From positions 30,618 through 94,617 of the forward strand of contig FR883370.1 in the NCBI GenBank assembly GCA_000435835.1: a stretch of DNA of 64,000 nt, read 5' to 3'. The notes under the pieces are model-generated. The model saw nothing but the letters and a program-made list of their open reading frames with translations, did not search any database and was not told the origin of the DNA. Made by a program: the position numbers and the translations under genes. Below are positions 1 through 7,949 of the stretch, one piece after another; the first letter of the stretch is position 1, and every line of letters begins with the position of its first letter. This DNA comes from Clostridium sp. CAG:221. GTDB lineage: Bacteria; Bacillota; Clostridia; Clostridiales; Clostridiaceae.

Positions 1-563
1 CAGATATTCTACTGATGGAAAATTATAATAGTGTTTATACTGTAACTAAAAACCTAATAAATAATGGTTGTAAAAATATAAGTTTCGTAGGTGATCCTAA
101 TCATTGCCAAAGCTTTTATGAACGTTGGCAAGGATACTGCTCAGCATTACTTGATTATAATATTCAACTTGATAAAAGCACATGTATATTAGATAATGAT
201 TCAAATCCATATTCAGATTCTTCATGGCTTAGAGATAATATTAAGAAACTAGATAAACTTCCTGATGCATTTATCTGTGCAAATGATTTTATTGCTGTAT
301 CATTGGTAAATGCTTTAAAATCAATTAATATTTCTATTCCTGAAGATACTTTAGTATGTGGGTTTGATGGTTCATTGGAGGCAAAAATTATAGTACCTCA
401 ACTTACTACTATTACTATTCCTAGTTATGATATGGGCAATTTAGCAGCTGAATTAATTATTTCACGTATCAAAGATAATTCTACGCCATTTAAAACTGTT
501 CATGTAAAAACCTCAATAGACTATAGGGAGTCAAAAGGTTTTAATATTATTAATACATTATAA
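1..563 (+). CDS. LacI-family transcriptional regulator, C-terminal part (cut by window edge)
   Basis: The reading frame is already open at base 3, so the gene starts outside the window and the N-terminal helix-turn-helix is not visible. What remains is the second half of the periplasmic-binding-protein-like sensor domain of LacI/GalR regulators: an NYNSVYTVTKNLI segment, SFVGDP, then FICANDFIAVSLVNAL, VCGFDG and the LTTITIPSYDMG segment that precedes the final helices. Family members bind a sugar or related ligand and release an operator. The regulated genes are not visible; the next gene points the other way. An ACCGGTT dyad lies just downstream. Confidence 0.85.
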   Translation, partial: DILLMENYNSVYTVTKNLINNGCKNISFVGDPNHCQSFYERWQGYCSALLDYNIQLDKSTCILDNDSNPYSDSSWLRDNIKKLDKLPDAFICANDFIAVSLVNALKSINISIPEDTLVCGFDGSLEAKIIVPQLTTITIPSYDMGNLAAELIISRIKDNSTPFKTVHVKTSIDYRESKGFNIINTL

Positions 564-586
564 AACTAGTTAATTTAACTAGTTTT
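562..586 (+). terminator. Hairpin after the LacI-family gene
   Basis: A perfect 12-bp inverted repeat (AAAACTAGTTAA / TTAACTAGTTTT) overlaps the stop codon and ends in a T run. It fits an intrinsic terminator for the LacI-family gene. Confidence 0.6.
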
Positions 587-593
587 ATATTTT

Positions 594-614
594 ACCGGTT
601 ACACAACCGGTTAC
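594..614. promoter_or_regulatory. ACCGGTT dyad / direct repeat, possible LacI-type operator
   Basis: ACCGGTT and AACCGGT form a perfect 7-bp inverted repeat around ACAC. The nine bases ACCGGTTAC also occur twice with a 12-bp period. LacI-family operators are often CG-centred palindromes of this kind, and the site is about 30 bp behind a LacI-family gene. No promoter or target gene next to it is evident, so the operator role is inference. Confidence 0.3.
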
Positions 615-743
615 TTTCTTTATCTTACCACTTACATATATCCCTTTAAAGACTTTTCTTATTTTAAGTATTAATAAATCATAATTTTTATCTATATTAT
701 GTTGTTTAGTTATTTTGAATCTCTTTCAAAAATATAATAGCTA

Positions 744-788
744 AATATACCCATAAATAAGATATATTATCTTATTTATGGGTATATT
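744..788. repeat. Perfect 21-bp inverted repeat with 3-nt loop
   Basis: Positions 744-764 are exactly complementary to 768-788 with only TAT between. The stem carries ATACCCATAAATAAGATA and its complement. It lies 35 bp beyond the stop codon of the HNH gene, so it may be a terminator for that gene, but the GC content is low and no clear U-run follows. Confidence 0.6.
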
Positions 789-822
789 AAACTAATTAAG
801 TTGTAAGTATTTTATTTATTCT

Positions 823-1125
823 TTACCTCTTGCTTTTCTTTCTTACTTCCCTAGACTTTTTTATGGATAGCTTCTTTGATGGACATTGCTTTTTTACATA
901 CTTAAGATATTTTTCAATCTTATAATCACATTTAAGTTTTTCTAAAGTATTGAGTCTCATGGCAAGTTCCTTATTAGTATATAAGGCATGAATTTGTTTA
1001 TGGCAATCTTCGCATAACAATACGGTTTCCTTATCTCTTCCTCCCTTTTCCCTGGGAATAAGATGATGTTCTGTAAGTTTAGGCACGCCAGATCTTTTAC
1101 ATAATTCGCAAACAAGTTCATTCAT
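823..1125 (-). CDS. Small HNH endonuclease-family protein
   Basis: This 100-residue protein holds one compact HNH motif: CELC near residue 6, then TEHHLIPREKGGRD, then LLCEDCHKQIH around residues 36-46. The CxxC pairs would bind structural zinc and the HH...N...H residues form the metal-dependent nuclease centre. A lysine- and arginine-rich C-terminal tail follows. The start is preceded by GGAGATAAGAA. No partner gene such as a methylase or terminase is adjacent, so the role is unknown; small solitary HNH proteins are common in Firmicutes. Confidence 0.75.
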   Translation of the reverse strand: MNELVCELCKRSGVPKLTEHHLIPREKGGRDKETVLLCEDCHKQIHALYTNKELAMRLNTLEKLKCDYKIEKYLKYVKKQCPSKKLSIKKSREVRKKSKR

Positions 1126-1220
1126 TTCTTATCTCCATATTTAATTATTATATTCCCTTAATATTTTTAACAAATTTATATAATATATTTATCAATTAAT
1201 CTATTTCTATAAAAATCTAT

Positions 1221-2129
1221 TTACCTAGATATAAATTTATCCACTATCTTTTTAGAATAATTATAAGCTTTATATAATCTAGGATTAGCTTTCTCCTCTT
1301 CTTTTTCTTTAATAAACTTTACCATTTCCACTATAGGCATAAGCTTGTTCATAGTATCATTATATCCTTCATTTATCCGTATTCTTTTAGCATCTGCATC
1401 TAAATTCAAAGTTCCATTTAAAGTATTTTCCACAAGTCTTTCAGGAGAAATTATTATTAATTTTGCCTCTGGATAAAGACTCCTATCTATTGTTACTTCC
1501 TTGGAAAGCAGTACAACAATTATTATGTCACATCCCTCATCATAAACTGGCTGTATAGGCGTATTATCCACCATACCACCATCAATATATTTATCTCCTA
1601 ACACTTCTGTACTATCATAAATTAACGGAAGTGATGCCGAAGCTAAAATCATTTTCCTAGCTTCATTCTCTTCATAATCATTTATTCTGAAATATTTAAC
1701 AGAACACTCTGGAATCTTAGTACATGCAGCATAACATATTTTATTGTTTTCATTAATTTTATTACAATCAATATACTTATTTAATACTTCAATAGCGCCT
1801 TCATTACTTATTGCACCATGATCTAATTTATCACTTAAGAATCTCATTGCAAGCTGTGGGCTTTTTCCGCCTAAATATAGTCCAATTCCTCTTTTTATTA
1901 ATTCCTTTTTACTGATTGGTACTAGCTTGTCCATAGTAACTTCATCCCATAATTTTTCTGCTTTTTCCAAATCATCCATGGCAAATAAAGCTGCGTTAAA
2001 AGCTCCAATAGATGTTCCTGAAAAAACTGAGATATACTTATTTAAGTTAAGCTCCTTTAATGCTTTCCATACTCCAAGTTCATATGCACCTTTTCCGCCT
2101 CCACCTGATAAAACTAACCCTATCTTCAT
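1221..2129 (-). CDS. Patatin-like phospholipase (RssA/YlbK type)
   Basis: The protein has 302 residues and all three patatin signatures: the glycine-rich oxyanion loop SGGGGKGAYELG at residues 8-19, the nucleophile elbow GTSIG around residue 39, and the dyad motif IDGGMVDNTP around residue 178. Patatin enzymes use a Ser-Asp dyad to hydrolyse acyl esters of phospholipids or neutral lipids. No signal peptide is seen, so it is probably cytoplasmic. AGGTGAAAAAGG precedes the ATG. It is one of three patatin genes in the first 8 kb but is more distant from the other two, which are tandem copies. Confidence 0.88.
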   Translation of the reverse strand: MKIGLVLSGGGGKGAYELGVWKALKELNLNKYISVFSGTSIGAFNAALFAMDDLEKAEKLWDEVTMDKLVPISKKELIKRGIGLYLGGKSPQLAMRFLSDKLDHGAISNEGAIEVLNKYIDCNKINENNKICYAACTKIPECSVKYFRINDYEENEARKMILASASLPLIYDSTEVLGDKYIDGGMVDNTPIQPVYDEGCDIIIVVLLSKEVTIDRSLYPEAKLIIISPERLVENTLNGTLNLDADAKRIRINEGYNDTMNKLMPIVEMVKFIKEKEEEKANPRLYKAYNYSKKIVDKFISR

Positions 2130-2389
2130 CCTTTTTCACCTACTATTTTTTTAAATCCACTTAATTTTTTATACCTTAATTATACTTTATTTATAATTCA
2201 TCATCAAAATTTTCCTATACCTATAACAAAAGAAATTCATCTATTGAACTTTTTATTAATACAATGACTTCTTCATTAACTCGCCTCCTAATAGTAATTC
2301 TATTCACAAAAAATAAATATATAATACTAGACACTTTTTAAAATATGTTGAATATACTGTAGTATATAAATGTTCAGGAGGTAACTAGC

Positions 2390-2518
2390 ATGTATAATAA
2401 CAACTGCTGCTGTAATCCTTGTCAATGCTATAATGGATACTATGGAAACTATGGTTATGGAAATTTTGGTTTTAACAATAGCTTATACTGGCTTCCATTA
2501 TTATTTTTATTCTTTTAA
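2390..2518 (+). CDS. Tiny Cys/Gly/Tyr-rich protein with hydrophobic tail
   Basis: This 42-residue ORF has a strong AGGAGGT site seven bases before the ATG and its own downstream terminator. It begins MYNNNCCCNPCQCYNGYYGN, continues with glycine/tyrosine/asparagine-rich sequence, and ends in a hydrophobic LYWLPLLFLFF tail. The composition resembles the small Cys- or Gly-rich membrane proteins of spore-formers (YjcZ-like or coat-associated peptides). No homologue can be confirmed by eye. The five closely spaced cysteines suggest metal binding or disulfide cross-linking. Confidence 0.65.
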   Translation: MYNNNCCCNPCQCYNGYYGNYGYGNFGFNNSLYWLPLLFLFF

Positions 2519-2541
2519 ATTTTTTATTAATTAGTTTTCTT

Positions 2542-2566
2542 TGGCATATGAATTTTTCGTATGCCA
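2542..2566 (+). terminator. Hairpin after the small Cys-rich gene
   Basis: TGGCATA and TATGCCA form a stem with an AT-rich loop, followed by a TTTATATTTAT tail. Confidence 0.55.
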
Positions 2567-2709
2567 TTTATATTTATGACAAATAAATTAAGTACATCAT
2601 ATATTATTATTGAATTTAGAGATTAACTTTACATTATGTAAAAATAATTAATTTAAAATTATATAATAAATATCTAAAATATTTACTACTTATTCTTGGA
2701 GAGGTTTAT

Positions 2710-3561
2710 ATGAAATTTATTATTTTTGGGGATTCTAAAGGAAAAGACAATGGTATAAATAAAAAAGTTTTAAATAGCTTGTTAAAATCATCTAAAAAAT
2801 ATGCTCCTTCACCTGATTTTATAGTAATTTGTGGCGATTCAATTGCTGGTTCAAAAGACCCTAAACTTTTAAAACTCCAACTTGAAGATTTTAATAGCAT
2901 AATAAATAAACATTATCCAAGCGCCCATATTTTACCTGTAATTGGTAATCATGAAGTTAATATAAATCCTACAGATGATCGCTTTGAAAAAATATTTGCA
3001 TCAATTTATGATAATATGATTCCTGAAAGCAATTGTCTTGTGGAATATAATAAAACAGTATACTTCTTAGACTTTTCTAATATACGGATTATTGTTCTAA
3101 ACTCATTTCACTATGGTGAAATTCAAAAAGTTAGTGAAATAGTTCTTAATTGGCTTAAGGAAATAACAGCTGATTGCACTAAGAAAAAACTCCTTTTCAT
3201 ACATTCTCCACTTTTTCCAACAGGAGCTCATTTAGGGCACTGTTTAGATTTATATACAGCTAATCGTGATGATTTATTAGTTACTATAGAAGAATGTAGC
3301 ATTGATGCTGTTTTTTGCGGACATGAGCATAATTACTCTAGACGCCTTATAAATAAAACTGATAATCTAAAAGACTTATATCAAATTATAACTGGTGGTG
3401 CTGGTGAAAAGCTTAGAGATAAATATAAAAGTAAGAAAGATGTAATAGTTGCACCTATTGCCGAATATCATTATTTACTTGCTGATTCATACCATGATTA
3501 TATTAAAATTACAGCCATAAATATTAAAGGTAAAATATTAGATCAATTTATTATAGAATAG
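2710..3561 (+). CDS. Calcineurin-like metallophosphoesterase
   Basis: The metal-binding motifs appear in order: FGDSKG at the N-terminus (a variant of the usual GDxH), ICGDS around residue 40, GNHEV around residue 78, FIHSP around residue 164 and CGHEHNYSRRL near residue 202. These residues coordinate the two metals that cleave phosphoesters. The length of 283 residues is normal for stand-alone enzymes. There is no signal peptide. The substrate cannot be told from sequence. It is a single gene with its own terminator. Confidence 0.85.
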   Translation: MKFIIFGDSKGKDNGINKKVLNSLLKSSKKYAPSPDFIVICGDSIAGSKDPKLLKLQLEDFNSIINKHYPSAHILPVIGNHEVNINPTDDRFEKIFASIYDNMIPESNCLVEYNKTVYFLDFSNIRIIVLNSFHYGEIQKVSEIVLNWLKEITADCTKKKLLFIHSPLFPTGAHLGHCLDLYTANRDDLLVTIEECSIDAVFCGHEHNYSRRLINKTDNLKDLYQIITGGAGEKLRDKYKSKKDVIVAPIAEYHYLLADSYHDYIKITAINIKGKILDQFIIE

Positions 3562-3562
3562 T

Positions 3563-3607
3563 CATAACCCCTACAAAATAATTTAAATTTATATTGTAGG
3601 GGTTATG
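3563..3607. terminator. Strong bidirectional terminator hairpin
   Basis: CATAACCCCTACAA and TTGTAGGGGTTATG form a perfect 14-bp stem between the convergent metallophosphoesterase and DegV genes. Confidence 0.8.
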
Positions 3608-3666
3608 ATTGTTTTAGCAATTCAATTATTTATCTGTATATTCCTTAATTCTAGATTAATTAAAGC

Positions 3667-4518
3667 TTATTTTAAAGCATCATGCTTCTTAATATGTTGT
3701 ATTGAAATACATCCTGGTCCACCTTGAGTAGTGAAAGCTGGTCCTAATAATCCCATTTCAATATCAGCATCTGGCATAGCTGATAATATTATTTTCTTAA
3801 CTTCCTCTGCCACCTCTTCATTACATGCATGATAAACATAAAGCTTATGTTGAGAATTTATACCATCCTCTGCCATCTGTTCTATTATCTTTTGAACAGC
3901 TTTTTTATAAGTACGCTTTGTGGTAAACTTTACTAAAGATTTCTTATCCTCTGACATTGTCATTACAGGAACTAACTTTATCGCACTTCCTATCTTACCA
4001 ACTATTGAAGATATTCTTCCACCTCGCACTAAATAATCAAAATCATGTGGAATTAAATATGATTTAGATTCTTTTAAAGCCTTATTAATTTCATCAACTA
4101 TTTCTTTGCATTCTTTTCCTTCTTCCACAAGTGTTACTGCTAAGTCTACTAAATATTTTTGTGGACCACATAAAGTTTCTGAATTGATTACATGTATACG
4201 CTCTGGATTTTTAGCCATTCCTCTTGCTACACAAGCTGAATTATATGTACCAGATAAACCATCAGCCATTGAAATATTTATTATTTCATCTTCTTCATAC
4301 TGATTGTACATGTCAACAACATGTCCAATTGATGGTTGAGATGAAGTTGGTATATGTCCTTCATTTATTATATTTATAAATTCTTCTGTTTCTATATCTT
4401 CGTATTCTCTATAATTTTTACCATTTATGTGTACTGTTAGTGAGGCAATTGTTATATTCTTTTTTTGACCTTTTTTCTCTGAATAAAGTGATGATGAATC
4501 TGATATTATTCTAATCAT
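3667..4518 (-). CDS. DegV-family fatty-acid-binding protein
   Basis: The 283-residue protein has the DegV fold signatures: the N-terminal IISDSSSLY, the TSSQPSIG loop around residue 58, ISMADGLSGTYNSA around residue 82 and FDYLVRGGRIS around residue 160. DegV/FakB proteins hold a fatty acid in a buried pocket and, in species with FakA, present it for phosphorylation before phospholipid synthesis. No fakA is nearby. It stands alone, convergent with the metallophosphoesterase. Confidence 0.9.
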   Translation of the reverse strand: MIRIISDSSSLYSEKKGQKKNITIASLTVHINGKNYREYEDIETEEFINIINEGHIPTSSQPSIGHVVDMYNQYEEDEIINISMADGLSGTYNSACVARGMAKNPERIHVINSETLCGPQKYLVDLAVTLVEEGKECKEIVDEINKALKESKSYLIPHDFDYLVRGGRISSIVGKIGSAIKLVPVMTMSEDKKSLVKFTTKRTYKKAVQKIIEQMAEDGINSQHKLYVYHACNEEVAEEVKKIILSAMPDADIEMGLLGPAFTTQGGPGCISIQHIKKHDALK

Positions 4519-4759
4519 TTTTATTTCCCCATTCCTCTATATTTTACTTAATTTATCCAAAACCTAATAACGTAGTTTTTAAAACTACTTGTTTTCAGAT
4601 TATCACACCACACATTTTTTGTCAATATTCTTCATCATATTCACTTCTTAATCAATAACTATTATTAAAAGATGCTTTTATATTTTCTATCACTAAAATG
4701 TATACAAATTTTTTTCTAAAGCAAACTATATGTAGAAATTATTTTAGGAGGTCTTTTTA

Positions 4760-5383
4760 ATGAAATTTAAAATTAAATCTTTACTAATTGTATCTCTATC
4801 TATAAGCATGCTTTTATTATCTGGATGTGGCAACGATACTTCTAATAATGTCTCAGATAACTCTAACAACACTAATACAACTGATAACTCTGCAGCTGAC
4901 AATTCTACAAATAATAATTCTAATAACACTGCTGCTCCTACTAATGAAGAATACTATACATATTTGACAGATAGATATAATTATTATTTTGATAATTATG
5001 CCTTAGATACTACATATGATATATATGTAGATGACTTCACTTTTGACGATACATATGATGAGTTTATAACAGTTTATAACGGAAATTATGAGGATTTAAA
5101 AAGAGATTTAGTATCATTTAAAAATGATTTAGAAACTAATGTTGCTAAAGGAAATGCTGAAGTTGATAAAGTTAATGCAGAAGTTATAACTTCAATTGAT
5201 AAAGCAATTATATCTGTGGATGATTATAATTCAACTTTTTCTGAAAAAGCCAAGGATTATGCTAAATTATCTAAAGATGAGATTATTAAGGGATTAAGAG
5301 CTTTAGCACGAGCTCCTCATGATGCAAGAATGGAATTACACAAATTAGTAACTGACGCTAAGAATACTTTAGGCATTCAATAG
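4760..5383 (+). CDS. Asn/Thr-rich secreted lipoprotein of unknown function
   Basis: The N-terminus is a lipoprotein signal peptide ending in the lipobox LLSGC (Cys at residue 22). Then comes a low-complexity linker of about 40 residues rich in Asn, Thr, Ser and Asp, and a roughly 130-residue acidic helical domain. AGGAGG precedes the ATG. The mature protein should be anchored on the outer face of the membrane. I do not recognise the C-terminal domain. Confidence 0.8.
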   Translation: MKFKIKSLLIVSLSISMLLLSGCGNDTSNNVSDNSNNTNTTDNSAADNSTNNNSNNTAAPTNEEYYTYLTDRYNYYFDNYALDTTYDIYVDDFTFDDTYDEFITVYNGNYEDLKRDLVSFKNDLETNVAKGNAEVDKVNAEVITSIDKAIISVDDYNSTFSEKAKDYAKLSKDEIIKGLRALARAPHDARMELHKLVTDAKNTLGIQ

Positions 5384-5387
5384 TTTT

Positions 5388-5416
5388 AAAAGATAGTAGA
5401 AACTCTACTATCTTTT
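5388..5416 (+). terminator. Terminator of the lipoprotein gene
   Basis: AAAAGATAGTAGA pairs with TCTACTATCTTTT around a 3-nt loop and is followed by more T residues. Confidence 0.75.
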
Positions 5417-5421
5417 TTCTA

Positions 5422-5586
5422 TTAATCATCACTACATACACACAATGAATGTTGCAACTCTATATATTCTTCCTTTGATAAAGATTTTAAGTATTCATCA
5501 TAATGCTCCTCACTACAAAACTCCCCTATTTTATTAACTAGGTAATCTTTATCTAATTCTCTTTTACAATATAAACATTTTTTCAT
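5422..5586 (-). CDS. Small zinc-ribbon-like protein (54 aa)
   Basis: This short ORF has AAAGGAG upstream of its ATG. It reads MKKCLYCKRELDKDYLVNKI at the start, followed by a GEFCSEEHYDEYL segment and a final CVC. The CxxC and CSEEH pattern resembles treble-clef or YHS/TRASH-like small zinc-binding proteins. It lies between the lipoprotein gene and the yjdF remnant. Function is unknown, but the ribosome-binding site and codon use suggest it is real. Confidence 0.6.
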   Translation of the reverse strand: MKKCLYCKRELDKDYLVNKIGEFCSEEHYDEYLKSLSKEEYIELQHSLCVCSDD

Positions 5587-5633
5587 ACATTTCTCCTTTA
5601 ATGGCCTTTATGCTTTTTTCTTTATCTGTTTAA

Positions 5634-5882
5634 TTACAAACTGTCTTTGATTTTCTTCTTACGTTCAATTTTATTCTCTTCATAAGCTTTTGACAAGGCA
5701 ATTTGTGCTTTTGTTCCAATAGTTTTCTTTTTAAGCTCCTTATTGATTTCTCTCTGCAACCTTTTAGGATTTTCTTTTTTCTCTATAATATTCTTATTCT
5801 CCATTTTTGAGCTAGAAAAATTTAATTTATATTGCTTCTTTATTATAAAATGAAATTTAATTGCTACAACTTTACATAACAA
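5634..5882 (-). pseudogene. Remnant of a yjdF-family (DUF2992) gene
   Basis: The C-terminal part reads like the end of YjdF/DUF2992 proteins: QYKLNFSSS, then KKENPKRLQREINKELKKK, IGTKAQIALSKAYEENKIE and a lysine-rich end. Known family members are about 130-140 residues, with an N-terminal beta-rich half that is missing here. The open frame begins almost at the ribosome-binding site of the divergent patatin gene, so there is no room for the missing half, and no ribosome-binding site fits the internal ATG. This looks like a deletion relic. Confidence 0.6.
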
Positions 5883-5911
5883 GCATATAATAAAATTAGG
5901 AGGTGATTTAT

Positions 5912-6835
5912 ATGAATGCTGATCTTGTATGTGAAGGCGGAGGAGTTAAAGGGGTTGCTCTAGCTGGTGCAATTACTTATCTACAAGAACATGGATATGA
6001 GTTTAAAAAGATAGCTGGCAACTCAGCTGGAGCTATTTTTGCTTCCTTAGTAGCTGTTGGTTATACAGGTTATGAACTAAAAGAAATTTCATTTGCTCTT
6101 GACTTTAAGAACTTCATGGACAAAACATCACTAAGCAAGATTCCTTTAGCTGGTCCTTTCTTAAGTATTGTAAAAAATAAAGGAATATTCAAAGGTGATG
6201 CTCTGGAAAAATTTATGGAGGAAAAATTAAAAGCAAAAGGTAAAACCCAATTTAAGGATATATCTATCAATGGTACAAGCCCTCTAAAGATTATCACAGC
6301 TGACTCAACAAGAAAGGAATTAGTTGTTTTGCCTGATGACTTGGTGAAATACAACATTGACCCTTTGAATTTTAGTATTGCTAAAGCTGTCAGAATGAGC
6401 ATTTCAATTCCCTTTATCTTTAAACCTATCCTTATAGAAGACAATGATAAATCAAGCTTTATGGTAGATGGAGGATTAATCAGTAATTTTCCAGTATGGC
6501 TTTTTGATGTGGAAGGTATTCCAAGATGGCCAACTTTTGGTTTAAGGCTAAAAAGTGATGATGAAGATAACTTTACTGCTGCCAAAGACACAGGACTTTT
6601 AAAATATTTATTTAATATTATTGATACTGCAATTTCCTCCAATGAAGAGGCTTATTTAAATAATAAAGATTCCATTCGTACCATTGATATACCAACCTTT
6701 GATATAAGTACATTAGACTTCTATATATCAAAAGAAAAAAAAGAAAAACTCTTTAACTCCGGCTACAATTCAGCTAAAGAATTCTTAGATAAATGGAACT
6801 TTAATATTTACGTTGAAAATTACAGAAACAATTAA
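5912..6835 (+). CDS. Patatin-like phospholipase, tandem copy 1
   Basis: The motifs are EGGGVKGVALAG near residue 8, the nucleophile elbow GNSAG around residue 37, and MVDGGLISNFPVWLF around residue 187. The 307-residue length is typical. The ATG at 5912 is preferred over a GTG at 5903 because the GTG lies inside the AGGAGGTG ribosome-binding site. It is about 45% identical by eye to the next gene, sharing KYNIDPLNF, AVRMSISIP and EKLFNSGYN segments, so the pair arose by duplication. Predicted cytoplasmic acyl hydrolase, substrate unknown. Confidence 0.88.
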   Translation: MNADLVCEGGGVKGVALAGAITYLQEHGYEFKKIAGNSAGAIFASLVAVGYTGYELKEISFALDFKNFMDKTSLSKIPLAGPFLSIVKNKGIFKGDALEKFMEEKLKAKGKTQFKDISINGTSPLKIITADSTRKELVVLPDDLVKYNIDPLNFSIAKAVRMSISIPFIFKPILIEDNDKSSFMVDGGLISNFPVWLFDVEGIPRWPTFGLRLKSDDEDNFTAAKDTGLLKYLFNIIDTAISSNEEAYLNNKDSIRTIDIPTFDISTLDFYISKEKKEKLFNSGYNSAKEFLDKWNFNIYVENYRNN

Positions 6836-6864
6836 TAATATACAATGTAAAATAGAGAATTAAT

Positions 6865-6890
6865 AAGGGAACTCCTTATGGAATTCCCTT
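6865..6890 (+). terminator. Hairpin between the tandem patatin genes
   Basis: AAGGGAACTCC pairs with GGAATTCCCTT with one mismatch and is followed by TTAAT. It suggests that the two patatin genes are separate transcription units. Confidence 0.55.
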
Positions 6891-6976
6891 TAATATATAT
6901 TTCACAATATTTATATTTCACAATATTAATTTCTCTTGCTAAACTATTTATAGAAATATTTTTTTAGGTGATATTT

Positions 6977-7885
6977 ATGAAAATTAACTTGGTATGTGAA
7001 GGAGGAGGAGTGCGAGGAATTGCTCATATAGGTGCTTTATGCGCACTGGAAGATTACGGTTTTACCTTCAATTCCTTTGCTGGCACTTCAGTAGGTGCCT
7101 TAATAACTTCACTTATGGCTGTAGGTTATTCAGCTTATGAAATAAAGAAAATCTTATTTGATCTTGATTTTAGCTTATATATTAATAAAACCGTATTGGC
7201 ATCTATACCGCTTTTAGGAAAAAATTTAAGCCTCTTCAAGTCCAAAGGCATCTTTTCTACTACAGCCATTGAAGAGTTACTTACAAAGCTTTATAGTGTG
7301 AAAGGAAAAAAATATTTTAAAGATATTAATAAAGATATCAATTATATAAGGTTTATTGCTACTGATATAACTCAAAAACAAATATTGATTCTTCCTGAAG
7401 ATTTAAAAAAATATAATATTGATCCATTGAATTTTGAAATATCTAAAGCTGTAAAAATGAGTATAAGCCTACCTTTAATATTTATCCCTGAAAAGATAAA
7501 AACTCCTAAAGGTTCCTGCTACATAGTAGACGGTGGACTTATAAGTAATCTCCCTATCTGGCTCTTTAATAGCAATACAAAGTATCCTACCCTTGCCTTA
7601 AAACTTATAAGTAATCAAGATAAAAATATAACTTATGCTGAAAAATGCTCTTTAAACAAATACTTAATGGACATTATAGATGCCTGCATGGCTAAAAATG
7701 AATCTATTTATTTTAGCTCACTAAATAATATCCATACCTTAGAACTACCTACCTTTGATATTGCTGTTACAGATTTTTATATCTCTTATAGCAATAAAGA
7801 AAAACTTTTTAATTCTGGCTATAATACCATGACTAATTTTTTAAAAAAGAACAATATCTGTTCTAACATAAATCATCTTAATTAA
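6977..7885 (+). CDS. Patatin-like phospholipase, tandem copy 2
   Basis: The protein has 302 residues with EGGGVRGIAHIG at the N-terminus, nucleophile elbow GTSVG and dyad motif IVDGGLISNLPIWLF. The ATG at 6977 follows a weak AGGTGAT; an in-frame GTG at 6968 overlaps that site and is unlikely to be used. It is a close paralogue of the preceding gene, collinear over its whole length including the DFYIS...KEKLFNSGYN C-terminus. Confidence 0.87.
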   Translation: MKINLVCEGGGVRGIAHIGALCALEDYGFTFNSFAGTSVGALITSLMAVGYSAYEIKKILFDLDFSLYINKTVLASIPLLGKNLSLFKSKGIFSTTAIEELLTKLYSVKGKKYFKDINKDINYIRFIATDITQKQILILPEDLKKYNIDPLNFEISKAVKMSISLPLIFIPEKIKTPKGSCYIVDGGLISNLPIWLFNSNTKYPTLALKLISNQDKNITYAEKCSLNKYLMDIIDACMAKNESIYFSSLNNIHTLELPTFDIAVTDFYISYSNKEKLFNSGYNTMTNFLKKNNICSNINHLN

Positions 7886-7889
7886 GGGC

Positions 7890-7926
7890 AAGAAGATGCT
7901 CTCATTCTTAAAGAGAACATCTTCTT
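7890..7926. terminator. Bidirectional terminator
   Basis: AAGAAGATG and CATCTTCTT pair, and the stem continues through CTCTC/GAGA with one interruption. It sits between convergent patatin and MerR genes. Confidence 0.7.
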
Positions 7927-7949
7927 TTAATTATCTTTCTTTTATTTAA

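Noticed and set aside
6070..6642. 190-codon ORF on the minus strand over the first tandem patatin gene
   Set aside because: It is antisense to a clear patatin gene, has no ribosome-binding site and unnatural composition; it is a shadow frame.
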